Shown here one piece after another: positions 1 through 12,227 of a stretch of 64,000 bases of DNA. Every line of letters begins with the position of its first letter. Positions within the stretch are counted from its first letter, which is position 1. The position numbers and the translations under genes were made by a program. Origin of the DNA: an uncultured Oxalobacter sp. (GTDB lineage Bacteria; Pseudomonadota; Gammaproteobacteria; Burkholderiales; Burkholderiaceae_D); assembly GCA_934270705.1 (NCBI GenBank), contig CAKQQG010000005.1, forward strand, positions 1 to 64,000, in the 5' to 3' direction. The notes under the pieces are model-generated. The model was not told where the DNA came from. It was given only the letters and a program-made list of their open reading frames with translations, and made no database searches.

Positions 1-1144
1 GCAATACACGCCCCATCAAATCGACAGGCCATGTTTCCAGCGCCTCGCTCATCAGGGTATGGTTGGTATAGGAAAAAATCCGCTGCGCCAGCGACCATGC
101 CTGCGCCCATGGAATCCCATGGACATCGACCAGCAGACGGATCAGTTCCGGTATGGCCAGAACCGGATGCGTATCATTGAGGTGGATCGAAATCTTGTCG
201 GCCAGATCATCGAAACTCGGGTTGTTGAGCTGATGCCGCCGGATCAGATCCTGAAGGCTGGCGGATACGAAAAAGTATTCCTGCATGAGACGCAATTCGC
301 GTCCCAGCGGTGTGGAATCATCCGGATACAGCACGCGCGTCACGTTCTCCGACATATTCTTCGCTTCCACCGCACCGGCATAATTACCTTTATTGAATGC
401 AGACAGATTGATTTCGGAAGTCGCCTTGGCAGACCACAAACGCAATGTCGTCGCACATTCGGTACCATAACCCGGAATGATCGTATCATAGGCCATCGCC
501 AGCACGCTGTGCGTATCGACCCAGCGCGCACGACCGCTTGACTGGTCGATATGACCGCCATAACGGACATGATACTGGAGTTCCGGGCGTGGAAATTCCC
601 AGGGGTTGCCACGTGTCAGCAGCCAGTAATCCGGCGTTTCAACCTGATAGCCATCCACGATTTCCTGCTTGAACATGCCGTATTCATACCGGATGCCATA
701 ACCGATATTGGCGATATTCAATGTCGCCATCGAATCCAGATAACAGGCTGCCAACCGTCCCAGACCGCCGTTTCCCAGTGCGGCATCCGGTTCATAATTG
801 ATGATTTCTTCCATATCGACAGCCAGATCGCGCAAGGCCTCACGCATGTCATCGGTGATATCCAGCGACTCCAGCGCATTCTGGAAAGTGCGCCCGATCA
901 GAAATTCCATCGAAAGATAATAAACGACCTTGGCATTTTGCTCGTAGTAGGCCGTATTCGATTTCAGCCAGCGTTCAACCAGCCGGTTGCGCACAGCCAG
1001 CTCGGCAGCCAACAACCAGTCCCCGCGTGTCGCCGTCAACGGAATCTTTCCTGAACGGTAACGCAGATTGTTTGAAATGGAACGCTTGAGCGCTTCCACA
1101 TCACTGGCGAGATAACCTTCCTGTTTCGGTTTATCCAGACTCAT
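1..1144 (-). CDS. glgP: Glycogen phosphorylase, N-terminal part (runs off the window)
   Basis: Reading the minus strand from an ATG at 1144 gives an open frame to the window edge, about 381 residues, beginning [20 protein letters not shown]. It contains the family signature [10 protein letters not shown] and, further on, [18 protein letters not shown] and [16 protein letters not shown], all typical of glycogen/maltodextrin phosphorylase. The enzyme is cytoplasmic and releases glucose-1-phosphate from glycogen using phosphate; the PLP-binding lysine lies in the missing C-terminal half. An AAGGAG ribosome-binding site sits 7 bases before the ATG, which fixes the start. It is the last visible gene of the glg operon, 220 bp after glgA, and that gap holds only a weak hairpin. 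Family identity is certain; the 3' end cannot be judged. Confidence 0.95.
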   Translation of the reverse strand, partial: MSLDKPKQEGYLASDVEALKRSISNNLRYRSGKIPLTATRGDWLLAAELAVRNRLVERWLKSNTAYYEQNAKVVYYLSMEFLIGRTFQNALESLDITDDMREALRDLAVDMEEIINYEPDAALGNGGLGRLAACYLDSMATLNIANIGYGIRYEYGMFKQEIVDGYQVETPDYWLLTRGNPWEFPRPELQYHVRYGGHIDQSSGRARWVDTHSVLAMAYDTIIPGYGTECATTLRLWSAKATSEINLSAFNKGNYAGAVEAKNMSENVTRVLYPDDSTPLGRELRLMQEYFFVSASLQDLIRRHQLNNPSFDDLADKISIHLNDTHPVLAIPELIRLLVDVHGIPWAQAWSLAQRIFSYTNHTLMSEALETWPVDLMGRVL

Positions 1145-1364
1145 TTCCGTTCTCCTTGAAAAGGGGAAAAATTTCTTTGAACGGCATCCGACTCTTCCTG
1201 AAAAATCATGAAAAATCAGTGTGATACGCCGACCGTTTGTGTAGCTGCAACTCCGCACATTATCAGGCAATATAACCGTTCACCATGCTTTTTGGCAAGT
1301 CATGCATCACCACGATCGTTTCACACATGACAAAACACAGCTTCCCGCCGTTTCCAGCGGACAA

Positions 1365-2849
1365 TCAGGCGACGACGCGAATCAGCTGGTACAACGCCAC
1401 ATACTGCGCAGCCGGGTTTTCCCAACCGAAAGACAACTTCATACCCCGCTTCTGAACTTTTTTCCAGTGCGTCTGCTTGCCGAACAAGGCAAAAGCCCTG
1501 TGAACTGCCGATTCGAAAGACGGGTAGTCGAAATGATCGAAACAGAAACCGGTGGCACGGTCTTCCGCCAGATTTTCCAGCGAGCAATCGACAACCGTAT
1601 CGGCCAGCCCGCCGACACGATGCACCAGCGGCAGGGTGCCATACAAGGATCCGTACATCTGGACCAGACCGCATGGTTCATAACGCGATGGCACCATCAC
1701 GACATCACTGCCCGCAAAAACCCGGTGCGCCCTGTCTTCGTCGTAGCCGATACGTACCGCGACCTGCCCCGGAAAAGTCCGTTCGAAATGCAGGAACGCA
1801 TCTTCCAGCCAGTGCTCGCCATTGCCCATGACCACCACCTGACCACCGTTGCCAACAATGGTATTGATACCCTCGACGACCAGATGCAAGCCTTTTTGCG
1901 CTGCGAAACGGCTGACGACACAAAAAACCGGTTTGTCGTTCTGTGCGGTCAATCCCATTTCCTTTTGCAACGCCAGACGACATTTTTTTTTGCCCGTCAT
2001 GGCCCGCACATGGTAATTCGCCTCGATACGCTTGTCGGTACGCGGGTTCCATGTGCCGGTATCGACACCATTGAGAATGCCGACCAGATCGGCCTCACGC
2101 TGTTGCACCACGCCCCCCAGCCCGCATGATTGTTCGCCATACCGTATTTCTCTGGCATAGGTCGGACTGACCGTCGTCACCTTGTCGGCATAATAGAAAC
2201 CGGACTTGAGAAAGGAAACCTGTCCGTAAAATTCGATACCGTCGGCATTGAACATTGAAAACGGCAAATCCAGCTCACTGAACATATACGCCGGGAAGTT
2301 GCCCTGATAGGCCATGTTGTGCACGGTAAAAACCGTCCCGACGGTACGTTTTCCGGTATGCCATTCCAGCGCCTTGATATAGGCGAACACCAGACCGGCA
2401 TGCCAGTCGTGACCATGCACGATATCCGGTTTCCAGAAATAATCGAAGCCTTCCACCAGTCGTGCCGCGCACCAGCCCAGCAAAGCGAAGCGGAGATGGT
2501 TGTCATGGTAAGGCTGTCCGTCCCTGTCGTTATACGGATTGCCCGGGCGATCATACAGATCGGGCGCATCGACATAATAGACTGGTACACCGGTGCCAGG
2601 CATTTTCCCGTACATGAGCCTGATCTTGCGTGCGCCGAAACGCGCGGGCAGCTCCGTGACAAGATGCTGATCCTGTATGCCATGGACAAAAGCCGGGAAG
2701 CCCGGCACCAGCATGCGGACTTCACACCCCTGCTTTTCCAGTGCGGGCGGCAGCGCCGCCGTCACGTCGGCCAGTCCGCCGGTTTTTAGCAACGGAAAAA
2801 CTTCGGCACAAACATGCAGCACGCGCAGCGCAGATGAATTCTGGCTCAC
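1365..2849 (-). CDS. glgA: Glycogen synthase (ADP-glucose type)
   Basis: 494 residues, GT5 family. It transfers glucose from ADP-glucose to the non-reducing end of a growing alpha-1,4-glucan. The ADP-glucose binding motif KTGGL is at residues 22-26 (VFPLLKTGGLADV). The C-terminal GT-B half has PSRYEPCGLVQMYGSLYGT, where the Glu of EPCGL is the conserved catalytic-site residue, followed by VGGLADTV. Length is close to the usual 475-500. The start codon follows the stop of glgC directly (2850), so the two are translationally coupled. The last residues (about 480-494) are unremarkable. Confidence 0.97.
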   Translation of the reverse strand: MSQNSSALRVLHVCAEVFPLLKTGGLADVTAALPPALEKQGCEVRMLVPGFPAFVHGIQDQHLVTELPARFGARKIRLMYGKMPGTGVPVYYVDAPDLYDRPGNPYNDRDGQPYHDNHLRFALLGWCAARLVEGFDYFWKPDIVHGHDWHAGLVFAYIKALEWHTGKRTVGTVFTVHNMAYQGNFPAYMFSELDLPFSMFNADGIEFYGQVSFLKSGFYYADKVTTVSPTYAREIRYGEQSCGLGGVVQQREADLVGILNGVDTGTWNPRTDKRIEANYHVRAMTGKKKCRLALQKEMGLTAQNDKPVFCVVSRFAAQKGLHLVVEGINTIVGNGGQVVVMGNGEHWLEDAFLHFERTFPGQVAVRIGYDEDRAHRVFAGSDVVMVPSRYEPCGLVQMYGSLYGTLPLVHRVGGLADTVVDCSLENLAEDRATGFCFDHFDYPSFESAVHRAFALFGKQTHWKKVQKRGMKLSFGWENPAAQYVALYQLIRVVA

Positions 2850-4151
2850 TTATTCAACCTTCGGTATATGCTCAAAATTGTACAAACGCGCAAACATTTC
2901 CTGTGTGACCAGCACGACGCCGTTCGGACTGCGGTAAAAACGTTGCGCATCCAGCTCCGGATCCTCGCCGATAATCGTCCCTTCGGGAATACGGCATCCA
3001 CGGTCGATCACCACCTTTTTCAGACGCGACCCCTGCCCGATCTCGCAATCGGGCAACACGACGACCTGATCGAGATTGCAAAACGCCTGAACCCTCACTT
3101 TAGAGAACAAAATGGTATTGGACATTTTGGAACCGCAAATGATACACCCGCCTGAAACCATCGTATTGGAAATCACGCCATCCATACCGTGCGGATCAGG
3201 CACGAATTTCGCCGGCGGTTCCTGTTCCTGATAGGTCCAGATAGGCCAATCCTCATCATAGATATTGAGCTGCGGCATATTGGATGTCAGATCGAGATTG
3301 GTGGACCAGAACGAATCGACGGTTCCGACATCCCGCCAGTAAGGCGGCACGAACTGGGCGGATGGAACGCACGACATGCTGAAATAGTGCGCCATCGCAT
3401 TACCCTGCCCCACCACTTTCGGAATGATGTCCTTGCCGAAATCATGCGATGATGAATTGTCGGCACAATCCTCGTCAAGCAACCGGTACAGATAATCCGC
3501 ATTGAATACATAAATTCCCATGCTGGCCAATGCCTTGTCGGGCCGATCGGGAATACCCGGCGGATCGGCAGGCTTTTCCAGAAAACGGGTGATCCGACGA
3601 TTTTCATCCACATCCATGACACCGAAACCTGTCGCATCCATGCGCGGCACTTCGATACAGGCCACCGTACAGGGTGACTTCCGCTCCACATGATCGAGCA
3701 GAAGCAATGAATAATCCATCTTGTAAATATGGTCGCCGGCCAGCACGAGAATATATTCAGGCCCGTAGGAACGCAGAATCCCCTTGTTCTGTGCCACGGC
3801 ATCGGCCGTACCGCGATACCACAAACCTTCTTCCATCTGCTGTCCTGCCGGCATCAGATCGATGAATTCGTTTTGTTCACCACGCAGGAAACTCCAGCCT
3901 CGCTGCAAATGTCGTATCAGGGAATGCGGACGATATTGCGTAATGACACCGACACGCCGAATACCGGAATTGATACAGTTCGACAGCGCGAAATCGATGA
4001 TCCGGAACTTGCCTCCGAAATAAACCGCCGGTTTCGCACGATTATCGGTCAGCTGGTGCAACCGCGTTCCGCGTCCTCCAGCCAGAACAAGTGCGATGGT
4101 ACGCTTTGGAAGCTGGCTGGCAACCAGCATTTTATCCTCGACAAACTTCAT
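2850..4151 (-). CDS. glgC: Glucose-1-phosphate adenylyltransferase (ADP-glucose pyrophosphorylase)
   Basis: 433 residues. It makes ADP-glucose from ATP and glucose-1-phosphate, the committed and normally allosterically controlled step of bacterial glycogen synthesis. The nucleotidyltransferase signature LAGGRGTRL is at residues 23-31 and is followed by [20 protein letters not shown], which includes the lysine that binds activator in the E. coli enzyme. FLEKP supplies the sugar-phosphate lysine. The C-terminal left-handed beta-helix has the expected IIGEDPELD ending. A purine-rich GGGGAGAGA stretch lies just upstream of ATG 4151. It is the third gene from the 3' end of the operon, after a 190 bp gap from pgm, and abuts glgA. 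Confidence 0.97.
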   Translation of the reverse strand: MKFVEDKMLVASQLPKRTIALVLAGGRGTRLHQLTDNRAKPAVYFGGKFRIIDFALSNCINSGIRRVGVITQYRPHSLIRHLQRGWSFLRGEQNEFIDLMPAGQQMEEGLWYRGTADAVAQNKGILRSYGPEYILVLAGDHIYKMDYSLLLLDHVERKSPCTVACIEVPRMDATGFGVMDVDENRRITRFLEKPADPPGIPDRPDKALASMGIYVFNADYLYRLLDEDCADNSSSHDFGKDIIPKVVGQGNAMAHYFSMSCVPSAQFVPPYWRDVGTVDSFWSTNLDLTSNMPQLNIYDEDWPIWTYQEQEPPAKFVPDPHGMDGVISNTMVSGGCIICGSKMSNTILFSKVRVQAFCNLDQVVVLPDCEIGQGSRLKKVVIDRGCRIPEGTIIGEDPELDAQRFYRSPNGVVLVTQEMFARLYNFEHIPKVE

Positions 4152-4341
4152 TCAGTCTCTCCCCCCGAACGAATATTTTTACATTGACCCGACAACCTTT
4201 CCCTATTCTTCCAATTTAACATACATTCATGCCTGTATGTCGGACCGGATTGTCCCGATCATTCCACGGACACCCGATTCGCTCCTTGCCCATACCGTTT
4301 CCAGTCGACAAACGCTCCACCATACCGTGGAGATTTCGTAT

Positions 4342-5985
<1,644 letters not shown>

Positions 5986-6063
5986 TTAAACGATTTGCCA
6001 CCGGATACTGCGACGTCTGCCCGCTTCCGTCAGACAGGCGCGTCTTTCATCTTATCAAGATTG

Positions 6064-8106
6064 TCACGGTACCGCCACTATCATGGTATTCCCCTGTAAC
6101 AGAACCTGAAATTCGAGATTCGCTCCGTTTTCAAAAGAACCGCTACTGTCCGACAATACTTTCCATCGACCGGGCGGCAAACGGAAAATGACCGGCAAAA
6201 TCGCGGCATTGAGCATTATCAGGCATGGGCGTGAAGAATCGCCGGCACGCATCATCATCCCCAGACTGAACATCCGTTTGTTGCTCCAGAAACTGCCCAG
6301 CTTGTCCCCACCGTTTGGCGAAAGCCAGCGAATGCCTGCATCCGGCACTGCGAAATCCGCATTTTCCGGAGAAAACCAGCGGTTTTGCCCAAGCGCGGGA
6401 TGCGTCTTGCGCAAGGTGATCAGATTCGCCACGAAATCCTGCAAGGCCGTATCCGCATCTTTCCAGTTCAGCCATGTCAACTCGTTATCCTGGCAATACG
6501 GATTGTTGTTGCCATGTTGTGTCTGGCCGAATTCGTCACCTGCCACCAGCATCGGCGTTCCTTGGGAAAGCAACAGCGTCGTCAGCAGGGAACGGCGCAA
6601 CCGGTTGCGTCGCAGGATCACTTCCTGCAAGGTCGCCTCGCCTTCCTCACCGCAATTCCAGCTCAGATTGTGATCGGTACCGTCCCGGTTATGTTCGCCG
6701 TTGGCTTCGTTGTGCTTGTGGTTGTAACTGACAAGGTCGCGCAGTGTGAAACCGTCATGCGATGTCACATAATTGATGCTCGCGGCAGGCAGGCGCTCGC
6801 GTGTACCGAACAAATCCTTCGAACCGGCGAAGCGTTGCGCGAATTCACTCAGCGATGGTCCCTGATGCAGCCAGAAAGCACGCATGGTATCGCGGAACCT
6901 GTCGTTCCATTCGCTCCATCCGAACGGGAAATTGCCGAGCTGGTACCCATCCGGCCCAAGATCCCATGGCTCCGCAATCAGCTTGACGCGCGAGAGCACC
7001 GGGTCGGCGGCGATCGCCCGGAAAAAACCTGCATTGATCGAATAGTCCCGTTTCTCCCGTGCCAGCGTCGGCGTCAAATCGAACCGGAAGCCATCGACAT
7101 GCATTTCCCCGACCCAGTAGCGCATCGAATCCAGCACCATTTCCAGCACGACCGGATGGCCGAGATTCAGACTGTTGCCACACCCCGACCAATTTTCATA
7201 CCGGGACGGATTATCCGGCTGAAGATGGTAATACATGTCGTTGCCGATTCCCTTGAAACTCAGCATCGGCCCGTCCTCGTTGCCTTCGGCCGTATGGTTG
7301 TACACCACATCCAGAATGACCTCGATACCACGGCTGTGCAATGCGCGAACCATATCCCTGAATTCGGATACCGGTGTCGTACCGGGACGCCCGGACCAAT
7401 ACCGGTTTTCCGGTGCGAAAAAACCGATCGGGTTATATCCCCAGTAATTGTTTTTACCGGCACGCTGAAGTCTGGCTTCATCGGCCATGGCGAAAACCGG
7501 CAACAGCTCCACCGATGTGATCCCGAGTTTCTCCAGATAATCCAGAATCGCCGGCTCGGCAAGCCCCGCATACGTTCCTCGCAACGGTTCAGGCACTTCC
7601 GGATGAAGCCTGGTAAATCCCGCAGGATGCAACTCATAAAGAATCGTCCGGCTCATCGGAATGCGGGGCAACGCATCATCCCCCCAGTCATACACCTCGT
7701 GCACCACTTTTGCCTTGAGCGCGATCGCCCCCGTATCGGCCGGAGACGCATCGGAAAACTCATCCTGTCCTTCATAACGTCCCACAACCTGACGTGCATA
7801 CGGATCAAGCAACACTTTCCGGTCATTGAAACGCTGTCCGCTCCGTGGTGCATGAGTCCCCGACACACGATAGCCATACACCAGCCCGGGTTCGGCTCCA
7901 CGCAAATAACCGCACCAGATACCGTTTTCCAACAAGGTCATTGGCAATTTCGCCTGCTCTTCTTTCCCCGTTTCATCGAACAGACACAATGTCACCGCCG
8001 AAGCAGAAGGCGCCACCAGTGAAAAGTTCACGCCATGTCCGTCCCAGTGCGCGCCACGCGGCAATGGTTTTCCGGGTTCCATCCTGATTTCGCCATCCAA
8101 TTCCAT
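6064..8106 (-). CDS. glgX: Glycogen debranching enzyme (isoamylase-type, GH13)
   Basis: 680 residues. It hydrolyses alpha-1,6 branches of phosphorylase-trimmed glycogen. An N-terminal CBM48-like domain (about 1-130, PLPRGAHWDGHGVNFSLVAP) precedes the GH13 barrel. Barrel motifs visible are ILDVVYNHTAEG, GFRFDLTPTLAR with the nucleophile Asp near residue 342, LIAEPWDLG with the acid Glu near 378, and YVTSHDGFTL with the third carboxylate near 449. Its ATG overlaps the stop of glgB by one base (TGATG), so translation is coupled. About 95 bp separate it from pgm. Length fits the GlgX/TreX family (650-720); isoamylase activity on other glucans cannot be excluded. Confidence 0.95.
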   Translation of the reverse strand: MELDGEIRMEPGKPLPRGAHWDGHGVNFSLVAPSASAVTLCLFDETGKEEQAKLPMTLLENGIWCGYLRGAEPGLVYGYRVSGTHAPRSGQRFNDRKVLLDPYARQVVGRYEGQDEFSDASPADTGAIALKAKVVHEVYDWGDDALPRIPMSRTILYELHPAGFTRLHPEVPEPLRGTYAGLAEPAILDYLEKLGITSVELLPVFAMADEARLQRAGKNNYWGYNPIGFFAPENRYWSGRPGTTPVSEFRDMVRALHSRGIEVILDVVYNHTAEGNEDGPMLSFKGIGNDMYYHLQPDNPSRYENWSGCGNSLNLGHPVVLEMVLDSMRYWVGEMHVDGFRFDLTPTLAREKRDYSINAGFFRAIAADPVLSRVKLIAEPWDLGPDGYQLGNFPFGWSEWNDRFRDTMRAFWLHQGPSLSEFAQRFAGSKDLFGTRERLPAASINYVTSHDGFTLRDLVSYNHKHNEANGEHNRDGTDHNLSWNCGEEGEATLQEVILRRNRLRRSLLTTLLLSQGTPMLVAGDEFGQTQHGNNNPYCQDNELTWLNWKDADTALQDFVANLITLRKTHPALGQNRWFSPENADFAVPDAGIRWLSPNGGDKLGSFWSNKRMFSLGMMMRAGDSSRPCLIMLNAAILPVIFRLPPGRWKVLSDSSGSFENGANLEFQVLLQGNTMIVAVP

Positions 8107-10286
8107 CAGTCATCCTTTCTGATCAGCATACAGGTCGCCAGCGGAGAAGCGGTCACGACAATCGACCACGGCATCCCGTTGGACGGGACAGGCTGTGCCA
8201 GCAATTCATGATTGTGAATACCGCTGCCGCCATATATCACCGCATCGGTATTGATGATCTCACGATACCAGCCCGGCTCCGGCACACCGATACGATAGCC
8301 ATAGCGCGGCACCGGTGTGAAATTGCTGATGACCACCACAAACTGCCTGTCGCCATCGCGCCGCATGAAACTGAAAACAGACTCATCCACATCGTCATGA
8401 ATGATCCACTCGAATCCAGCAGGATCATAATCGAGTCTGGAGAGCGCCGGAAAATCACGGTATATCGTATTGAGATCACGAACAAGCCGCTGCACACCGG
8501 CATGCGGCGGATAACGGAGCAAATCCCAGTCCAGACTGCCGTTGGCGTTCCATTCGCGGTACTGCGCGAACTCCCCGCCCATAAACAGCAACTTCTTGCC
8601 GGGATATCCCCACATGAACCCGAAATAGGCACGCAGATTCGCAAAACGCTGCCAGTCGTCACCCGACATCTTGCCGATCAGCGAACCCTTGCAATGCACG
8701 ACCTCATCATGCGACAGCGGCAAAATGAAATTTTCGGAATACGCATACATCAGGCCGAAACGCATCTTGTCATGATGGTATTTCCGATAAACGGGATCTT
8801 CCCCCATGTAAGACAACGTATCGTGCATCCAGCCCATGTTCCATTTGTAATGGAATCCAAGCCCGCCGTCCCATACCGGATGCGTCACACCCGGAAAACT
8901 GGTCGATTCTTCAGCCATCGTCACAGCTTCAGGCCGCTCGATCCCTACCGTTTCATTGAGCCTGCGCAGAAAAGCGATCGCTTCGAGATTTTCCCGCCCG
9001 CCATACTTGTTCGGGATCCACTCTCCGGGTGCGCGACTGTAATCGCGGTACAGCATGGACGCCACGGCATCGACCCGCAAGCCATCGACGCCATACCGTT
9101 CGATCCAGTACAGGGCATTGCCTACCAGATAATTGCCGACTTCGGTCCGTCCATAGTTGTAAATCACACTCCCCCAGTCCTGATGAATCCCTTCTTTCGG
9201 ATCGGCATGTTCATACAACGCCGTCCCGTCAAAGCGGACAAGACCATGTGCATCTGCAGGAAAATGGGCAGGTACCCAGTCCAGAATCACACCGATACCT
9301 GCCTCGTGCGCCATCCTGACAAAATCGCGGAAATCGTCCGGTGAACCATAACGTGCCGTCGGCGCATAAATACCGGTCGATTGATACCCCCATGAATCGT
9401 CCAGCGGATGTTCATTGACTGGCATCAGTTCGATATGGGTGAATCCCAGACTCTTGACATAGGGGATCAACTGTTGCGCCAGTTCGTGGTAAGTCAGCCA
9501 GCGCCGCCCGTCATCCGGCAAGCGCCATGAACCCAGATGGACTTCGTAAATGCTGACCGGAGCATCCAGCGCATTGGCTTTTTTGCGCATATCGTCCGAC
9601 GGGATGACCGGCGGCAAATGGTGCACGATGGAGGCTGTATCGGGGCGAAGCTGCGAACGGAAAGCATACGGATCGGCTTTCAGACGGATTTCACCGTCCA
9701 CATCCTTGATTTCGTACTTGTACAAATCGCCCTCTGCGACATGCGGGATGAATATCTCCCAAACACCGCATTCGTAGCGATAGCGCATCATGTGACGACG
9801 CCCGTCCCAGCTGTTGAAATCACCGACGACGGATACACGCCGCGCATTCGGTGCCCAGACCGCGAAGCTGACGCCGGAAACACCGTCCATAACCACAGGA
9901 TGGGCACCCAAGCGTTCATAGGGACGGTGATGGGTTCCTTCTGAAAGCAGCCAGACATCCATATCGCCCAGCACACATGCGAACCGGTAGGCATCTTCCA
10001 TCACCTGCCGGTGGCTTCCCCAATCGACATCGAAGCGGTAAGGAAACGGCTCACGAAACGCCGTGATTTCCACAACAAACAAGTCCGTATCACCGAACCG
10101 CCGCATGGGAAACTCCGGCATATTCGCAGACCTGCCGACTACGGATACGGCAACGGCACCCGGCAACAAAGCCCTGACTACCAGCCTGCCGTTTTCGGCA
10201 TGCATTCCCAGAACAGAAAACGGGTCATGGCAATCTCCGGAAATGACCTGTTTCAGCACCTCGTCAGGTGTTACCGCATCGTGCAT
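8106..10286 (-). CDS. glgB: 1,4-alpha-glucan branching enzyme
   Basis: 726 residues from the preferred ATG at 10286, which has GGAGG four bases upstream; an ATG-like start 12 codons earlier lacks a site. It cuts alpha-1,4 chains and rejoins them as alpha-1,6 branches. Two N-terminal beta-sandwich modules are seen (first with HDPFSVLGMH, then the CBM48 SGVSFAVWAPNARRVSVVGD). The GH13 catalytic domain follows: GVDGLRVDAVASMLYRDYSR with the nucleophile near residue 402, MAEESTSFPGVT near 457 and LPLSHDEVVHCKGSL near 527. Length matches the 720-730 residue two-module form found in proteobacteria. It is the first gene of the glg operon, so the operon promoter should lie in 10287-10427; no clear consensus was seen there. 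Confidence 0.96.
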   Translation of the reverse strand: MHDAVTPDEVLKQVISGDCHDPFSVLGMHAENGRLVVRALLPGAVAVSVVGRSANMPEFPMRRFGDTDLFVVEITAFREPFPYRFDVDWGSHRQVMEDAYRFACVLGDMDVWLLSEGTHHRPYERLGAHPVVMDGVSGVSFAVWAPNARRVSVVGDFNSWDGRRHMMRYRYECGVWEIFIPHVAEGDLYKYEIKDVDGEIRLKADPYAFRSQLRPDTASIVHHLPPVIPSDDMRKKANALDAPVSIYEVHLGSWRLPDDGRRWLTYHELAQQLIPYVKSLGFTHIELMPVNEHPLDDSWGYQSTGIYAPTARYGSPDDFRDFVRMAHEAGIGVILDWVPAHFPADAHGLVRFDGTALYEHADPKEGIHQDWGSVIYNYGRTEVGNYLVGNALYWIERYGVDGLRVDAVASMLYRDYSRAPGEWIPNKYGGRENLEAIAFLRRLNETVGIERPEAVTMAEESTSFPGVTHPVWDGGLGFHYKWNMGWMHDTLSYMGEDPVYRKYHHDKMRFGLMYAYSENFILPLSHDEVVHCKGSLIGKMSGDDWQRFANLRAYFGFMWGYPGKKLLFMGGEFAQYREWNANGSLDWDLLRYPPHAGVQRLVRDLNTIYRDFPALSRLDYDPAGFEWIIHDDVDESVFSFMRRDGDRQFVVVISNFTPVPRYGYRIGVPEPGWYREIINTDAVIYGGSGIHNHELLAQPVPSNGMPWSIVVTASPLATCMLIRKDD

Positions 10287-10427
10287 CGCGCCTCCATGAA
10301 AAACCGAATGTCCGCATCGCAAGCCAATGATCGTTTTATCTTACATCATCCCTTGCGGTACGACCCCTGTCCTGTCCGAAAAACCGCGCAAAAGACACAA
10401 AAACAGCTTTATTTTTCCGGAAATGCC

Positions 10428-12107
10428 TCACATATCCGGATAATTGGGACCGCCGCCACCTTCCGGAACCATCCAGACGATATTCTGTCCCGGATCCTTG
10501 ATGTCGCACGTCTTGCAATGCAGACAATTCGCCGCGTTGATCTGGAAGCGTATTTTGCCGTCGGCATCCGGAAGATATTCGTACACCCCTGCCGGACAAT
10601 AACGTGTTTCCGGACCTGCATAAACCGGCCAGTTGACTTTCAGGGGCACGTCACGATCCCTGAGAACCAGATGCACCGGCTGGTTTTCCTCGTGCATCAC
10701 ACCTGACAGATAAACCGAAGACGGAACATCGAACGTCAGCTTGCCGTCGGGTTTGGGATAATCGATCGGCTTGCAAGCCGATGCAGGCAACAGATATTCA
10801 TGATCGGCCTTCTTGCGATGCAATGTCCATGGCGCCCTGCCACGGAAAATCACCTGATCGATACCGAACATCAAAGTCCCCCAGTACAGATTCTTGCCCA
10901 TCCATGGCTTGAAATTGCGAACCCTGACCAGTTCGTCATACAGCCATGAACGTTTGAACCCGTCCGGATACGCATGCAGGACATCACGGCCCCGCTCCTG
11001 GGAAAGCGCGCCGAAAAGCGCATCGGCAGCGAGCATTCCCGACTTGATCGCCGTATGGATACCCTTGAGCCGACCGCCATTCATGAAACCGGCATCGCAC
11101 CCGACGAGTGCTCCCCCCGGAAACACCGTCTCCGGCAATGCCTGAATACCGCCCGCCGCGATGACACGCGCCCCGTAGGCGATCCGCTCGCCGCCCTCCA
11201 GAAAACGCCGGATGGCCGGATGCGTCTTGTAACGCTGGAACTCGCCGAACGGCGACATATACGGATTGCGATAACCCAGTCCCAGCGTGAAACCGACGGC
11301 GACTTCATGATTGTCCATGTGATACATGAACGACCCGCCATACGTTCCCGCATCCAGCGGCCACCCTGCAGTATGGATGACCAGACCGGGCTGGTGAACG
11401 GACGGCTTGACCTTCCAGATTTCCTTGATACCGATGGCATAACTCTGCGGATCACGTCCCTTGTCAAGACCGAATCTGGCGACAATCTGACGTCCGAGAT
11501 GTCCTCTGGCGCCTTCCGCAAACAGCGTATAACGCGCATGCAATTCCATCCCCTGCTGGAAAGCGTTCGTCGGCTTTCCGTCACGACCGATCCCCATATT
11601 ACCGGTGGCGACCCCCTTGACCGCACCCGTTTCGTCGTACAGAACTTCGGCAGCGGCGAATCCCGGAAAAATATCGACGCCCAGTTCTTCTGCCTGCCGT
11701 GCCAGCCAGCGCACCAGATTGGCAAGAGAAACCACATAATTGCCCTTGTTACGCATCACTTCCGGCAACATCCAGCCCGGGGTCTTGCTGGCGCTTTTCT
11801 CGCGGAGAAACAGGAAACGATCCTCGGATACGGCAACCGATACCGGTGCGCCCCTGGCCTGCCAGTCCGGTATCAGTTCGGTCAACGCCCGTGGATCCAT
11901 CACGGCGCCAGACAGAATATGTGCGCCCGCTTCCGATCCTTTTTCCAGTATGCACACCGAAAAATCCTGCCCCTGCCGTTGTGCCAGTTGTTTGAGCCTG
12001 ATGGCTGCCGACAGGCCGGACGGCCCTGCACCGACAATCACGACATCGTATTCCATCGCCTCACGCGGACCGAAATCACCCGTGCCAGGCCATTCTTGTT
12101 GCGTCAT
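10428..12107 (-). CDS. Electron transfer flavoprotein:ubiquinone oxidoreductase
   Basis: About 559 residues from ATG 12107; a GTG four codons upstream (12119) is an alternative and neither has a strong ribosome-binding site. The N-terminal FAD-binding motif is VVIVGAGPSGLSAAIRLK (about 20-40). The C-terminal 4Fe-4S domain has YCPAGVYEY and CLHCKTCDIKDPGQNI, and the protein ends GGGGPNYPDM, as in the whole ETF-QO family. It passes electrons from reduced ETF to the membrane quinone pool, usually from acyl-CoA or amine dehydrogenases. No etfA or etfB is in this window. It is on the same strand as glgB but has a different role; about 140 bp separate them. Its presence in what may be an anaerobe, together with rquA, is discussed as a finding. 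Confidence 0.95.
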   Translation of the reverse strand: MTQQEWPGTGDFGPREAMEYDVVIVGAGPSGLSAAIRLKQLAQRQGQDFSVCILEKGSEAGAHILSGAVMDPRALTELIPDWQARGAPVSVAVSEDRFLFLREKSASKTPGWMLPEVMRNKGNYVVSLANLVRWLARQAEELGVDIFPGFAAAEVLYDETGAVKGVATGNMGIGRDGKPTNAFQQGMELHARYTLFAEGARGHLGRQIVARFGLDKGRDPQSYAIGIKEIWKVKPSVHQPGLVIHTAGWPLDAGTYGGSFMYHMDNHEVAVGFTLGLGYRNPYMSPFGEFQRYKTHPAIRRFLEGGERIAYGARVIAAGGIQALPETVFPGGALVGCDAGFMNGGRLKGIHTAIKSGMLAADALFGALSQERGRDVLHAYPDGFKRSWLYDELVRVRNFKPWMGKNLYWGTLMFGIDQVIFRGRAPWTLHRKKADHEYLLPASACKPIDYPKPDGKLTFDVPSSVYLSGVMHEENQPVHLVLRDRDVPLKVNWPVYAGPETRYCPAGVYEYLPDADGKIRFQINAANCLHCKTCDIKDPGQNIVWMVPEGGGGPNYPDM

Positions 12108-12227
12108 CTTTTCAGTCACTCACCCAAATTCAGTCTAGTCAAATTCACGATAATGGAGATTACCGCAAAATCATGACATGATATCGGTAAACCGTTCAAT
12201 TCAAAACCACAAGGGAGACTATCTGCA

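Noticed and set aside
1302..2129. Plus-strand frame opposite glgA
   Set aside because: Shadow of glgA on the minus strand with no independent evidence.
6385..8022. Long plus-strand frame opposite glgX
   Set aside because: Shadow of glgX, no motifs or ribosome-binding site.
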